Source: Euglena gracilis
Lineage: Eukaryota > Euglenida > Euglenophyceae > Euglenales
DNA length: 64,000 nt
Direction of reading: 5' to 3'
Assembly (NCBI GenBank): GCA_039621445.1
Contig: CP154955.1
Coordinates: forward strand, 45,407,540 to 45,471,539
Each line of letters starts with the position of its first letter. The first letter of the stretch is position 1. The notes under the pieces are model-generated. The model saw only the letters and a program-made list of their open reading frames with translations. It was not told the DNA's origin and ran no database searches. Of this stretch, positions 11,979 through 23,034 are shown in pieces. A program made the translations under genes and the position numbers.

Positions 11979-13151
11979 TCAGTCCACCCCAGATCTGGCG
12001 GCCCAGCACCTTTCACCAACCCAGTACTCCGTCAACATAACACCGGCCACTCCCACCATTCAGAATGCATCGCACACACACAACATTCACACACTACACA
12101 TCCACACATCCTTCTGAGTCATTTTTTTTCTTTCTTCGTAAACATTTTGTGCGCGCAATTGCGCAAGTCAACAAGCAAACAGGATCACAACAATCCATAG
12201 CCGTACCCTGCCTGGCCATCCGCCATGTAGGTTAACTCCAGGCAGGGAACAGCAATCAAACATCAGCATATGGCCATAACCACCCCGCACTTCACGCACA
12301 CATTCGCAAATGGTTGCCAGCATGGCATCTCAGGAGTCACAACATCTCCGGCATTCATACAAATCAAACCCCCTTTCGCTCCACTGAGTAACCGATAACA
12401 TCCAAAGTGTTTCATTGATCACACAACACCCACTGGGTAGCCTCACAACAAAAAGCAACAACTTGTGCGCGCAATTGCGCAAGTAAAACGGTATCACTTT
12501 TCATCACTGACACAAATCTGGGGCATCACAAACCCCTTCTCAGCAACTGAATCCACAATTGAGGACACAATCGTTTGATGCGCGCAGTTGCGCAAGTGTG
12601 CAATGCGCCATAAGTAAATTTCTGTTGAACACCAATTAGAAGGTTCCAATTCATCGGGTGTTTCTTCACCCTGGTTCAGGACAGGGGTGTCACACCCCTC
12701 TTCGGACACACTCAATTCCATCGCACTTCGCAATCGGTGGCACCCAACACACCCTCACAATAATTCTCAAATTAATCAAGGGTGTCTGATTTCATCACCA
12801 GCCAAACCATCAGCATCCACAGGTCACATTTGGACACCCACAAATCAAAAACCGCACGCCGCCAGATCTGGCCAGTTGCTTGTCGCGGGCAGCTGTGGGG
12901 TGGTAGTGGGTGTGGGTGGGTGCCGCGCGGGCAGCGGGAAAGAAAGCGGCTGTGGAGATGGACAGGTACACAATTTCACGCGTGCGTCACGTCGCGAAGT
13001 CCAGTTAGGACTTTGTATTTGAAGGGGTTCGAATTGCCCAGCCCTAACGAGTTCCGTTCGCGATCACAAAATTTTTTTTCGGCGGTCAGGGTACAGGGTC
13101 CCAGGGGTTACAAAAAAACCGTTGGATTTACGCAATTGCGCAAATCCAACG
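11979..13151. other. 5' region of gene B inside the element
   Basis: Holds three palindromes (12149, 12465, 12579) and one next to the right TIR (13127). A minus-strand frame at 12494-12733 contains an acidic stretch (EEGCDTPVLNQGEETPDELE) and could be an upstream exon, but it reads straight through a palindrome, so I do not call it. Confidence 0.45.
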
Positions 13152-13184
13152 GAAAAATCCTTAAGTGCGAATTCGGCGCCTAAG
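13152..13184 (-). repeat. Right terminal inverted repeat of the 9.9-kb element
   Basis: Read from the end inwards it is CTTAGGCGCCGAATTCGCAC followed by TTAAGGATTTTT. It abuts the palindrome at 13127-13145 and is followed by ATGAA, the second target copy. Confidence 0.85.
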
Positions 13185-13265
13185 ATGAATTCATGGATGC
13201 GCATTTTCACTAAAATTACCAGAAGTTTGTGACTCAACAAGAAAAGTGCATTCCCGGCCGTCTAA

Positions 13266-13590
13266 GAGTGCCCAAATAACGGGGCGGGGGGAAGGCCGAA
13301 AAAAAATGGTTCCAATAACGAGGCACCCAGTTTTTTTGTCCAAGAGGGTAGCCAGGACGAAAATATTCCACAACGCTGCCTGCCGCGAGTACATACATGT
13401 AGACATGTGCATACAAGCATGCATACATATTTGTGTGTATGGCAGGGAGTTACCAGTTATCCCCCCAAGGGGGTTCCCACTAGTAAAACACAGGGCGGGA
13501 TCCAATATTTGATGATGATGGTTAGTGCCCAAATAACGGGGCAGGGGGGAAGGTCAAAAAGATGGTGCCAGTAACAGGGCACCCCGCCCC
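13266..13590. repeat. Pair of direct repeats, AGTGCCCAAATAACGGGGC
   Basis: About 60 bp at 13267-13327 recurs at 13525-13585 with few differences (AGTGCCCAAATAACGGGG, GGGGGGAAGG, then a purine stretch and TAACRRGGCACCC). The spacing of 258 bp suggests a small duplicated unit or the two repeats of an unknown element. Confidence 0.6.
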
Positions 13591-16500
13591 GTAATTTGGG
13601 GGGCGGTTATCCGATCCCTTTCTAACGAGAGCGCTGACACTGCCCTCAAAAATAGCAAACTCACCCCAAAAAAAAATTGCCGACAGAACCCCCATCACGG
13701 CACGTTTAAGCATCTGGAGCCCAGGAGTTTAAATCTGCCGATTCCAACGTTTCGAGGATGGCCTAAATTTTCTGCCAAACCCTCATTTCTTTGGGTTTGA
13801 ATTTAGGCGTAATGCTTAAATCTGGTCTTAACCTTGTTCTTAACCCTAACCCTGTTCTGACCCTAATGCCATATATCACGTTTGTCTCCGACACCTATGC
13901 GACATGGAGCACAAAAATAGGTGAATTGGTTTCCCCTTTTTTAACGCAAGAGGATCTCGGGTCATCAACTTTCTGGGATTCCTGGGGGGTCAGTAGTGTG
14001 AAGCCCAAATCAAATTTTGGTTTTTGTATATTTGCACTCGACTGCAACTGGGCTTTTCAAATATCCGGAAGGCGCATGACTCACTTTAGGTTTTTAGCCA
14101 AATTCAGTAAAATTAAGCTGAAATTTTGTCTGAAATCAGTTTATCATAAATTTTGGTTAGTCCCAACCCTGATCCTAACTCTGTCCCTATCAATACCCTT
14201 TATTTTTACATGTTAAAATAATCCCTTTTGTCATTTTTTGAGCAGCTGCTTAATACAAAAATCGGTATGATAATGATGTAGATAACTAAGTGGTTCTGTA
14301 ATCTGCAAATTTTTTTCCTCTGGTGGTTCTTTGTTGTTTTTCTAAAGGGAGGAGTTGAACTGGTCAGTGCACATTTTCCCCAAATTCTGCAAGGGAGGGT
14401 CACGAATCATCCCGAATTTGCTGGAAATTGGTGATTCATAATTTCCCAAAGCCACGGAAAGGAATGAACATGCAGGGATATTTGATTGACCACATGCAAG
14501 CACTGAGTAGCTCGCTCTGAAGATGGCATTTTTTTTTTACAGTTGCAGGAGTTGGGGAAATTGGTGCATTTTTTCCATATTTTGGGCCGAGATCTCCAAT
14601 TTTGCTCCACATTTTTCGAAAAATGTCACCATCGTGTTCCATGGTGCCATGGCGGTGTGCCAATTTGGAGGTGTTTCCTAAATTTGAGAAACCCCCGTTG
14701 TTTGCGGGCCTCCCGGGTGGTCTCTTTTACAAGAAGACCCAAGGCCTACAGCGGATTGCCTGTTTTTATGGTCCGGCGCGCATATTTCCTTTGGGCGTCC
14801 AGGGTTCATTCATGGATTTTTTTTGAAAAAGATAGTGTGTCACAATATTTATTCTCGCTTTATTTATTCTCCCTTTCTGGAATAAAATAAAAATAAATGA
14901 TTATGCAAAACGACCACATTGTTTGTTTAATATTTTATTGTATTGCATAACGTATTTTTGCTCCAAGATGATTAGTTTTTGCAGCAGCCAGCTTTGGAGA
15001 TAAAAATGCTTCTTTTTTCATAAGTTTTTTAGGCACTCGGAGGTATTTGAATACATTTTTGACCAATTTTTACGCATTTCAAGGTTTTCAGGTTTTGCCG
15101 CTTTAAAAATTCAAAGCTAGGGCTTGCACAAGTTGTAAATTGAGTTCATGAATCCGTTGGTCATTCACCACAGGGTGAATGGGGAGTCTGCAGTATTGCA
15201 CTGTTGCCCTGGTGTGCTTTGTTGTTCTCTTGCAGCAGCAATTATTTTCTTTTCACAGATGTATTTTATTTCACAAATATTATCTTATCATTCACATATC
15301 TTTAAAAACACAAAGCAATATGACAGTTGGTGAGCAAAGAAAACCATTGTCACTGCTCATCCCCCTGCATACAATGATCCCCCAGAGATAGTTATTATAG
15401 TTTTTGGTTCTGGCAGGATTAATGGTTTTCTGCTTTCGTTCTTGTTTCTTTGGTTGTTTTCATTGTTGTTGTCTTCGACCTTGTTGCTGCTGTTGGTGGT
15501 GGTGTGGTTCGTGGTTGTCTGTATTTTTAATGTATTTTTACCAAATTTTACTAAATTATGTACCTAGGACTTGGGAGAAGCATTATGTTGGGACACATCA
15601 TTATTACCTTATTTATTTATTTTGTCATCAGCATAAATTTGTTGTGACAAGTTCAAGGGACACTGTTTTTGGGTTTTCACTGACGGTTGCCCAGTTTGCA
15701 CCCTGCGATTTGTCTTTCCCACCAACAGGTGGAAAGCATCCATATCCAGGAGATGTGCTTTTGCGAATCAATGACGATTCTGAGAGCCCCAGTGCACAGG
15801 TGGCATTGCGACGTTTTTGGGTAATTGTTTGTTTTAACCTCAAAGGTCTGCATTTTGCATCAAACGTGGGCGTGGCGGTGTTGTTGTTGTTGAAATTAAT
15901 ATATATTTGATGGTTTGATTATATAATAATATTATATTATATTCATATATATTATTATGATTGATAATTTTATAATTGATTGATTGATGGATGGATTGGT
16001 TGACTGGTTGGTTGGATGGTTGGCTGATTGACTGGTTATGAAGGCTTGTTTTGGCACCCACATCCCTCCAAAGATCTCCCGACGGCGCTAAGGGCTGGAA
16101 CCGGCGAAAATACCCAAAGTTTCTAAATATTTTTTATTATATTTTTTGATCCCCAATATGGGGCAGTCAGTTTTGATGAAGATTTGGAGACATGTTGCTT
16201 CTTTTTTCGTTTGGTTTCTTATTTGTGGTCTTATTTCTTATTCTGAGACAGCCTAAGTGTCATTTAAGGACATTGTTTAGTTCAGGCGCAATTGCGTGCG
16301 AAGTTAGAACGCGTCGGTCTGTCTCTGTTTGCTGTTTTTGAAACTCTAGGTTTGAACCTCGAGAAGTGCGTCCAATGACGCTGTTGTGACACGTTGAGGA
16401 GCTCGGCGCGGCTCGTGTTTGAAACCAGCGAGAGTGAAATTGGAAACGCACTCGTGTCTCGGCTCTGCAACCCCAGCGGCTGAGGCCATGCATCCACCTC

Positions 16501-17335
16501 ATGGAAAAGGCATCCAACAGCCAGGCCAAGGTCGCGCGGATGTGCGTGCCATTGGGTGTTTCTGAATGAAAGGCTTCACGTCCGAAACCGGGCTGGTTTC
16601 GGTGCCGCCGCACTGGTGCAAGACGTGGGGTGTGCTGTGCAAAGTGCCGTTGAACTGCAGCGTGGGAGCTTTCGGTGCCGCAGGGCAGAGGGTGTGAGGA
16701 TGGCTGGGAAGGGCCATTTTGTGTATGTGTACAGTAGTGGGGCTAGTGGCATCCTTCAGCGTTGGCCGACCCCGTGGTTTTCTGGTCATGGGAGGAGATA
16801 CAAGATCCCTGACATAGGCTGTACAGACCCCCGCACGTGCTGACGGGCGCATCCGCGCAGTTTGGAACATCCCCAGCCCCTGGTTTGAAGCAGGGCCAGC
16901 CGAGCGTGCCCCTCCAGCCAATCCACGCGCACATGTGTGCCCGTTTGAATACAACAAGCGCGGGAATGTGCGCGGGATTTGTGGCTATTGCTTTTATCCT
17001 TCTCTTGGCAGGCCAGGGTTTGTTTCTTCGGGCAAGAGGAGTCATGGAGGGTTTCATGTGTCTTATTCGAAAACCCCAGGTCGGACTTTTTCCATTTCAT
17101 TTCAAATGTAAAGTCAATTTTTGAAATGGGAATTGGGTCTATGCGCTTTAGAGAGATGTTTTCGGAGCACCTCTCTGCAGATTTATCATGAGGCTGGCAC
17201 TGCTTCAGGCATTGCCTGTTTTGTGTATTTTCATCATAAACATACATTTTTTATATCCCGTTACTTTTTGTCATGTGTTTGCATTTATTACATATATTTG
17301 GTTTCAGCCCTCTTGTCGTCTTTTCCACCTCCCAG
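13591..17335. other. Mostly non-coding, with degenerate CCCTAA stretches
   Basis: Clusters of CTAACCCT-like words occur at 13832-13870 and 14163-14190. Similar ones recur at 25231 and 44560-44600. They look like decayed vertebrate-type telomere repeats, a sequence form also used by many protists. A small AT repeat is at 15920-15955. A possible exon at 15729-15799 (GGKHPYPGDVLLRIN) has AG and GT borders but no partner. Confidence 0.4.
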
Positions 17336-20300
17336 GCCCTCCAGCCGGATCCGAAGGATCTCCAACAGGCCTTCGACAGCCTTCGCCAGCACTACGTGCA
17401 GAAGCAGCAGGTGCCCCCCTGTGTGCCGAGATTTCCCAGGGAAGTTTGTTGGCCCTTCGGGGCAGCAATTGGGCGAGAGTGCTTTGTTTGGGGAACAATT
17501 TTCTTTTTCCAACCTGATTTCAGAATGCCAGGAGGATTGTCTCCCAACGGTTCAAAATTGCTGAGTTACATTTTGTGGTGTTTGGGGATGTGGAGCATTG
17601 GTCTCCGCAGTTGTTCTACAGTTTCCCTTAATTCCGCAATTTTTTGATTTCCCCACCCCCTCAGTGGTTTCCATAAGAACACGTGGTTTTTTGGACTAAC
17701 TCACTGCTTATCTCCTCATCAGGCATTTGCTTAAGGGATTGCAGTAAACCCACCAAAATAATAAACCCCCCGGTTTATTATGTGGACACCCGAAGTCGGG
17801 GTCCAGGGGGGTTTATTATTTGGGGGGGGGGGGTTATTATTTGGGCAAAAATTTCGAAGTCAAAATTAGACCAGAAAACCCCTCCACAGGCTCCAATGGT
17901 CACTTTTTTGGCATTTTTGGGCTTTTTTGAAAATTGGGTGCTTTTTTTGCATTTTTTCTGCACCAATTTGATCCATTTTTGTGATTTTTTTTGCAACATT
18001 TCTGCTAATTTTTGGCTCTTTTTTCTTTGCCCTCACACCTGCCGGAGGGGGGGGTTTATTATTTGGGCGGCCGAAGTCGGTCCTCAGGGGGGGGGGGTTA
18101 TTATTTGGGGGGGGGTTATTATTTGGGGGGGGTTATTATTTGGGGGGGTTTACCCCCCCCAGAAAGGGCTGGACTGCAGCTAGTCCAAATTTAGCTAGTG
18201 GGTTCTCTAGCAGGGCTAGCTAGTGGAAAAAAATTTTTCAGTGACCGGCGCAAAGCGCCAAAAATTTTTTTTGGGAATTTTTGGAACAAAATCAGCCAAA
18301 AACCTGTTAAAATTTTTTTCCAGTCCGGGGGACCCCCGGACCCCCCCCCCCCCAGGCGGGGGTCTAGCTAGTCCTCTTTTTCCAGCGTCTAGCCGATTGG
18401 CTAGCCAGTACCGCCCCCGGGGGTCCTTAAGCAAATGCCTGCTCCTCATCTTTTAAAGTAATGTGCTCTTCCACTTTCTGCACAGCATGCAGTTACAGGA
18501 TTAGTTTTCCTCCAATAAAAAAAAGTCAAAATGATCATTTACGTGATGTCGCAGTTGTTTGGCCGCCACATGATCCTTCCTGGATCTGAATCGGGGGGGG
18601 GGGCGACGGTTACTTTTCTCATTTTTTCCCATATTTGCGCATTTTTTTCGAATTTTCCAAAAATGCTGGGTGTTTGCAGATTTTTGCATTTTTGTGCATT
18701 TTTTCCAGCTTCGTTCAGCATGTTTTTTTACATGATTTTTACTCTTTATTCTTGTGAATTTAGTGCCATTTTTGCATGCTTTTGGGGAATTTTTGCATTT
18801 TGGTGAATTTTTTTTGCGCTTTTGTCCTCAGATTTTGCATATTTTTGCACATTTTTCCCAAAATGCGTTTTATGTGGTAATTTTTTTTGCGTATCTTCCC
18901 TTTTTTGCGGATTTTGCGCATTTTCCAGCCTGTCCAGTCCAGTCCAGCCCGGCGCGGGACCCCACCGGGGGGGGGGGGGGGCAAATCAAGCCGTGTGAGG
19001 GCATTTCCCAAAAAAAATGTGGGTTCGGTGGCCTCTGGCATGATATCCCCCAGGCCCCTCGGGGTCCTCCGAGTTGATAAGAAGCCTGTCCAATGGTGGA
19101 GCGAGGGTGGAGGGGGACCCCCTGGAGGTCTCAAAGAGAAGCCTGGCGCACCCGCACTTCAATTTGGGGGAAAGGGGGTTTACCGATGCCCAAGCCGGCT
19201 GACGGTCAGCATGACCCGAGCCCATTGCTGAAGCGGTGTTTGGGCCGATTTCGCGACATGAAGTCTTCGCGCAACCACGGTTTCAGACCAATAACAGTGC
19301 TTTGGGCCCAGGCTTTAGGGGGGCCATCGGTTGCTCCCCCTAACTCTTGGCCCAAACACAGTTCGTGACACACACCCAGCCTTCTCCGGGGGGGGGGGGC
19401 ACCTCTGCTACCATAAGAACCTCTGCTACCATAAGACCGCGCTGGCCCCGGGCCCTGTCGCCGCAGGCCACCGCGGACGGGCTGCGTGTTCTTAAACACG
19501 AGCTGCGGCAGCGCGACGCGGCGCGGCAGGAGCAGCACGCCCGGGCGGAGGCGCTGGCGGCGGACGTGGCCCGCCTGGAGGGCAGCTGCGCGGAGCTGGC
19601 GCGCCGGCTGCGGAGGTCCGCGCCGGCGCCAGCGCGGCACGGGACTCCCTGAGTGGGTGGTGGGTGGGGCTGCCAACCGGATGGGGGGGGGTCTGACCAC
19701 GAGGCGTTTCTGCTCAAGATTCAGAGTGGGTGGCTCATGTTGAAACGTGGTCTCGTGTGGGGTTGTGAACTGTTGCAGAGCGGCACGGTTTCCCCGATGG
19801 AAACCGAGCACCCAACGAATCAATCCGCAGAACCATATTTTTGCATGGGCCTCTGGGCCCACGATCTGTGTTCTTCGGCCGCACTTTTTCCCGCCGTCTT
19901 TCAGCTGCGAGATGCTGCGCCAGGAGATGGAGACCAACGCACTAAAGCACCGCCCAGGCTGAATTTTAAGGCGTTTCCGACCTCGCCCGGGGTGGGGGAC
20001 CTTCTTGGCAGTCACCCAACATTAAGGTTTCATCTTTAAGGTTTTGCAAACCCCTCTGGGGGGGTTGCTCCAGCCAGCCCCAACTTTGGCCCAACCCAGC
20101 CGCAGCAGCACTCTCCCGGGGGGGGGGGGGGGGACTAGCCCTGCTAGCCAGCCCCTTTTTTGCGGGGTCCAGCCGAGAAAATTTTGGCGCAAAGCTCCTA
20201 TTTTTTGGGGGGAAAGGTGGGCAATTGTCCGATCTCAGCCCAGCCCGGCCCATCTCAGGTCCAGCTGGGGTCCATCTCTCCCCCTGGGGGGAGGGAGGGG

Positions 20301-23034
20301 GGGGGCTCGCTAGCCAATCCAAACTCCAGCGGCCCACGTTTCCAGCCCTAGCCCAGCAACCCCCGCGGGGTCCTTAAAAGGATGTCTTGGCAGGCACCCC
20401 AATCACCGAGATCCGACCCCTGGGACAGGGGGGATCGGAATTGTCTGAGCCATTGTCTGGGCGACCGAAGCACTGTGGTGATGGATGGGGAGATAGGGGG
20501 GAAGACCTTCGGTTTTGAGAGAGGTGGGGGGTCCAGACCCCCCCTCCTCGGAAGGTTACAAAAAAAATAACGAATATTTTTCTTCCGGCGCTTCCTGCTG
20601 GGAAATGAGCAAAAAAGCACCTTTTCTGCCGAAAGGGAAAGAGGAAAATATGGGACTCCAAAGGGCAAACTATGTGGCAATCTGTGATCGGACGTTGCAC
20701 TTGGCAGGTGTTGAAAAACACCGGTGTAGGGGCCTTTCTGTGTATTGGGGGGGGGGGGGCGGTCCTTAAGGCGGCGGTCCTTAATTTAAAAAAGGAAGAA
20801 TCCTGTCCCTCACGGACCGCCGTGGGGTCGCCCCCCCTCGACACTTTTGAACATATTGCCCATTTTTTTGATGTTTTGGTTTTCTCCGCATAAGAAGTAA
20901 AAAAAATTCAAGAAATGAGCAGTTTTTGGAGTTATGTTCAAAGAAAAACCAGGGATTTTCGAACAATTTTGGCCCGATTTCCAGCCCTTTGCCCGTCCAT
21001 AAAACCGAAAAATTTCCTAGCCCCGTGCACTTTCTTTAGGCGGCCAAACTCTCATTTAAGGTTTTGATTTTTAGCTTGAGCTTAAGCGCAAATTTCCAAA
21101 TTTTGCCTAATTTTGTTGTTTTTCAGCCTGTGCACCATTTTGAAAAAGGTTCAAAATCCTGGGTTTGAACACTGGGGCACGTGAATTTTCCCCCCAAAAA
21201 GGGCCAAACCCCCCGTTGCGAGTCCCTCGTTTTTGAATCCTTGATTGTGTTCCCCAAATGGTGCTACACAGGCTGGATGTAATTTGGCCCTTTTTGTTGC
21301 TTTTGTTGCTTTTTGGGGCTCTGCAATATGTCCGTGAAGGGTTGCCTGCTGAGGCGTCCAGAGGGTGGACTCTATATACACGTTGCGAAAAGTTGGAAAA
21401 AACGGCATGTCACAGAGTTGTGATCCCTGGGTGCTTGAAGTGCGAGGAGTGGTACAGCGGGAACCACCCAGGTTGGGGGAGGGTTGGGGGCGATTGAGGG
21501 CAAGCAAAACCCTACGGAGATGAGGCATTATTACGGTTAAACAATCTATAAGTTTTTAAAGGTTTTTAAGGCAGTTTCTTTATGGTTCTTTAATGTTTTT
21601 TGAGGCTATTTAAAAATAATAAGGTTCTGTTTCCCAAGGGCTGTCCAAGCGCATCAAATGGGGTCCAAAATCAAAAGAAACCCGAGAAGACGCCGAGATA
21701 CCCATTATTTCGAGTTTAGGTGGATAGAAAATATTGCAGCAATGCCAGAAATTTTCAGCAATGCTATGTATATTTTTTTCAAAAGTGATTAGGATTTAAC
21801 GCCCAGGGGACGTTAAAGGTTTTTAACGTCCCCTGGGCGGGTGGTCGGCAGCCTTGGAAAGTCTCATTTTGCCCATTTTGGACGAAAAGCAGCCCCTTCA
21901 ACAGAACAACAGGGCCCCCAGCTGCCGTTGGCGAGAAACACGGCCTGGGCCCAAATGGCTCCCGAAACACCTCCCCAAGGGATGCCGTGGGACATACTTG
22001 TGACACCAACCTATTTTGCTGGCTTTCATTCAATGCATGCACACCACCGCTATGATGATGTTCACGGAGGTACTCACTCCGTAATGAATGCCAGACACTT
22101 TGCACAGTGTATTTTGTGTTTTCGATGTTTCCAGTTTTCTGATGCTTTTCTTTCAATCCGCATGGTGTTCATCCTGCTGGATCGTGACAGGGGAAAGGGT
22201 TCTAGACTAACCCGGGCACCCGTGATGACCCTGACCTGCCCCTGGTCCTCTTGTCTAAGAACCAGGAGAGGAAAGCAGGGCTGTCCTTGAGGGACAGGAA
22301 AGGTTTTGTTTTATCATTTTCTTCAGGACCCCCCCTTTCGGCCAAAGGTCCGACCAAGGGCCGGACTGGGGCTTGAACGGGGTCAAAAAAAATTCAAAAG
22401 TCGCTGAACACGTTTTTTTTTGATGATTTGGGTGGATGGGCGATGGACCAAGGGCGCCAGGAGGCATTTGTTCCCCCCGTGTCTGCCTGCTCTCGCCGAA
22501 AAATGCCCAATTTCCTTCCCCATTTTCCTGTCCATTTTGCATTGAATGTGCTGGGACATTGAATGTGCTGGGAATTTTTTTTTAAATTTCCTTAAGGACC
22601 ACCCTGGGCGACCACCCCCACCTCGAAAGTGATCAGGGCCCACCCACCCCCTCCGTGTCGGGAGGGGGGGTCCGACCCACCCCCCACCTCGAGGCTGGAA
22701 CCCCCGACGCCTCCTCCCCCGGAGGGGGTTGGTCAAATTCAGCCTGGGGCCACCGGGAAATCGAGCAGCTCACCGCCGCCATCTCCGCAGGTACGTGCTC
22801 TTTTGCTGGACCGGAAATGGGCCGTCCCATCGGCTCTTTCACACGCAACGGAGACCTCAGGACCTCCTCATGCCCAATTTGGTGATTTGCGGCGCGCATT
22901 GACCCCCCCCCCAACGGGCACACACACTGGACGCGCACTGTGCAGGGGTGAGCAACCTCATCCGGTTCAAGGAGGTCATCGAGCCGACCATCGCCGGCGT
23001 GTTCCTCGATTACGAAGCCCGGCTGCGGGACTGA
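17336..23034 (+). CDS. Coiled-coil protein, at least five exons (5' end not found)
   Basis: Exons with consensus borders and compatible phase: 17336-17410 (ALQPDPKDLQQAFDSLRQ), 19467-19615 (ATADGLRVLKHELRQR through ADVARLEGSCAELARR) and 19905-about 19962 (CEMLRQEMETNALKHR). A gap follows, then 22743-22790 (AWGHREIEQLTAAISA) and the last exon 22946-23034 (VSNLIRFKEVIEPTIAG), ending LDYEARLRD and TGA. The first three junctions run phase 0, 0 and 2/1, and the last two exons join through a split Gly codon. Long heptads rich in Leu, Arg, Glu and Gln indicate a dimeric coiled coil. No enzymatic domain is seen and I do not recognise the family. Exons between 19.96 and 22.74 kb are missing or hidden: a MITE and a TIR-like sequence lie in that gap. 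Confidence 0.5.
17720..18441. mobile_element. hAT-type MITE (CAGGCATTTGCTTAAGG), split by a nested element
   Basis: Perfect terminal inverted repeats CAGGCATTTGCTTAAGG / CCTTAAGCAAATGCCTG, flanked by the 8-bp duplication CTCCTCAT (17712-17719 and 18442-18449). The interior has CTGGACTGCAGCTAGTCC and a GGCGCAAAGCGCC hairpin at about 18246. Relatives are at 30416-30865 and 55839-56079. The G-tract element 17747-18150 interrupts it. Confidence 0.9.
17747..18150. mobile_element. C/G-tract MITE nested in the hAT MITE, copy 2
   Basis: The ends are AACCCACCAAAATAATAAAC and the inverse with GTTATTATTTGGGGGGGTT, flanked by TA on both sides (17745-17746, 18151-18152). It carries CGAAGTCGGG motifs shared with the copies at 28 and 40284. 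Comparison with uninterrupted relatives at 30430 and 55860 shows it landed between GCAG and AGGGCTGGACTGCAG, so it is younger than its host. Confidence 0.7.
18180..19330. other. Intron sequence, T-rich with G tracts
   Basis: From 18600 to 18940 the plus strand is a run of TTTTGCATTTTT-like words with no coding character. A G tract lies at 18967-18981. Confidence 0.4.
19333..19370 (+). repeat. 38-bp dispersed repeat, copy 1
   Basis: CCTAACTCTTGGCCCAAACA lies within a 38-bp match, one mismatch, to 63834-63871. The flanking sequences are unrelated. Confidence 0.8.
20028..20387. mobile_element. MITE related to the 33.7-kb hAT element
   Basis: The left end CATCTTTAAGGTTTTGCAAA and the inverse right end CATCCTTTTAAGGACCCC resemble the termini at 33669 and 35919. 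Shared internal phrases are CAGCCAGCCCCAACTTTGGC, GGCCCAGCC-type runs, GGGGTCCAGCC, a degraded GGCGCAAAG hairpin, and CTAGCCCAGC before the right end. I found no clean target duplication. Confidence 0.6.
21033..21066 (+). repeat. TIR-like sequence related to the 9.9-kb element (left type)
   Basis: TTAGGCGGCCAAACTCTCAT followed by TTAAGGTTTT. It matches the 3245 TIR (TTAGGCGGCCTAATTCGCAT, then TTAAGGATTT) and its inverse partner at 49226-49256 differs at only a few positions. Confidence 0.65.

Larger units (their letters stand above)
3285..13146. repeat. About 20 dispersed palindromes TGCGCGCAATTGCGCA
   Basis: The core is TGCGCGCAAWTGCGCAAAT, commonly preceded by TTTGA or TTTGTG and followed by MAAA. 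Copies begin near 3285, 4924, 5360, 5452, 6421, 7029, 7071, 7109, 7150, 8550, 8855, 8956, 10783, 10795, 10883, 10998, 12149, 12465, 12579 and 13127. They lie in introns, in the spacer between the two genes and just inside both TIRs, never within the recognised exons except the 3' end of gene A. The outermost copies are 8 to about 40 bp from the TIRs. They are probably binding sites for an element-encoded protein. The half-site spacing differs from the TGCGCATGCGCA site of animal NRF-1. Confidence 0.85.
3245..13184 (-). mobile_element. 9.94-kb DNA transposon with two genes and 5-bp target duplication
   Basis: The left end CTTAGGCGGCCTAATTCGCA and the inverse of the right end, CTTAGGCGCCGAATTCGCAC, align with few mismatches and continue through TTTAAGGATTT. 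The pentamer ATGAA lies immediately outside both ends (3240-3244 and 13185-13189), which marks a single insertion. The unit encodes two minus-strand spliced genes: a ParB-like protein (3282-7700) and a protein with transposase-like motifs (8992-11978). About 20 copies of a TGCGCGCAATTGCGCA palindrome are confined almost wholly to it. Both reading frames look intact, so this copy is young or under selection. The superfamily is not one I can name from sequence; the 5-bp duplication and TIRs exclude hAT and Tc1/mariner. Confidence 0.85.

Noticed and set aside
3285-13146. Palindromes read as a CRISPR-like array
   Set aside because: Spacing is irregular (40 to over 1,000 bp), the copies lie in introns of eukaryotic genes, and there are no cas genes.
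3285-13146. Palindromes as NRF-1 sites
   Set aside because: The consensus TGCGCATGCGCA has different half-site spacing, and promoter-specific placement is not seen.
13832-14190. True telomere array
   Set aside because: Only short degenerate CTAACCCT words in unique sequence, so at most an ancient interstitial remnant.
15729-15799. Possible PDZ-type exon (PGDVLLRIN)
   Set aside because: Borders fit, but a second frame is also open and no partner exon was found.
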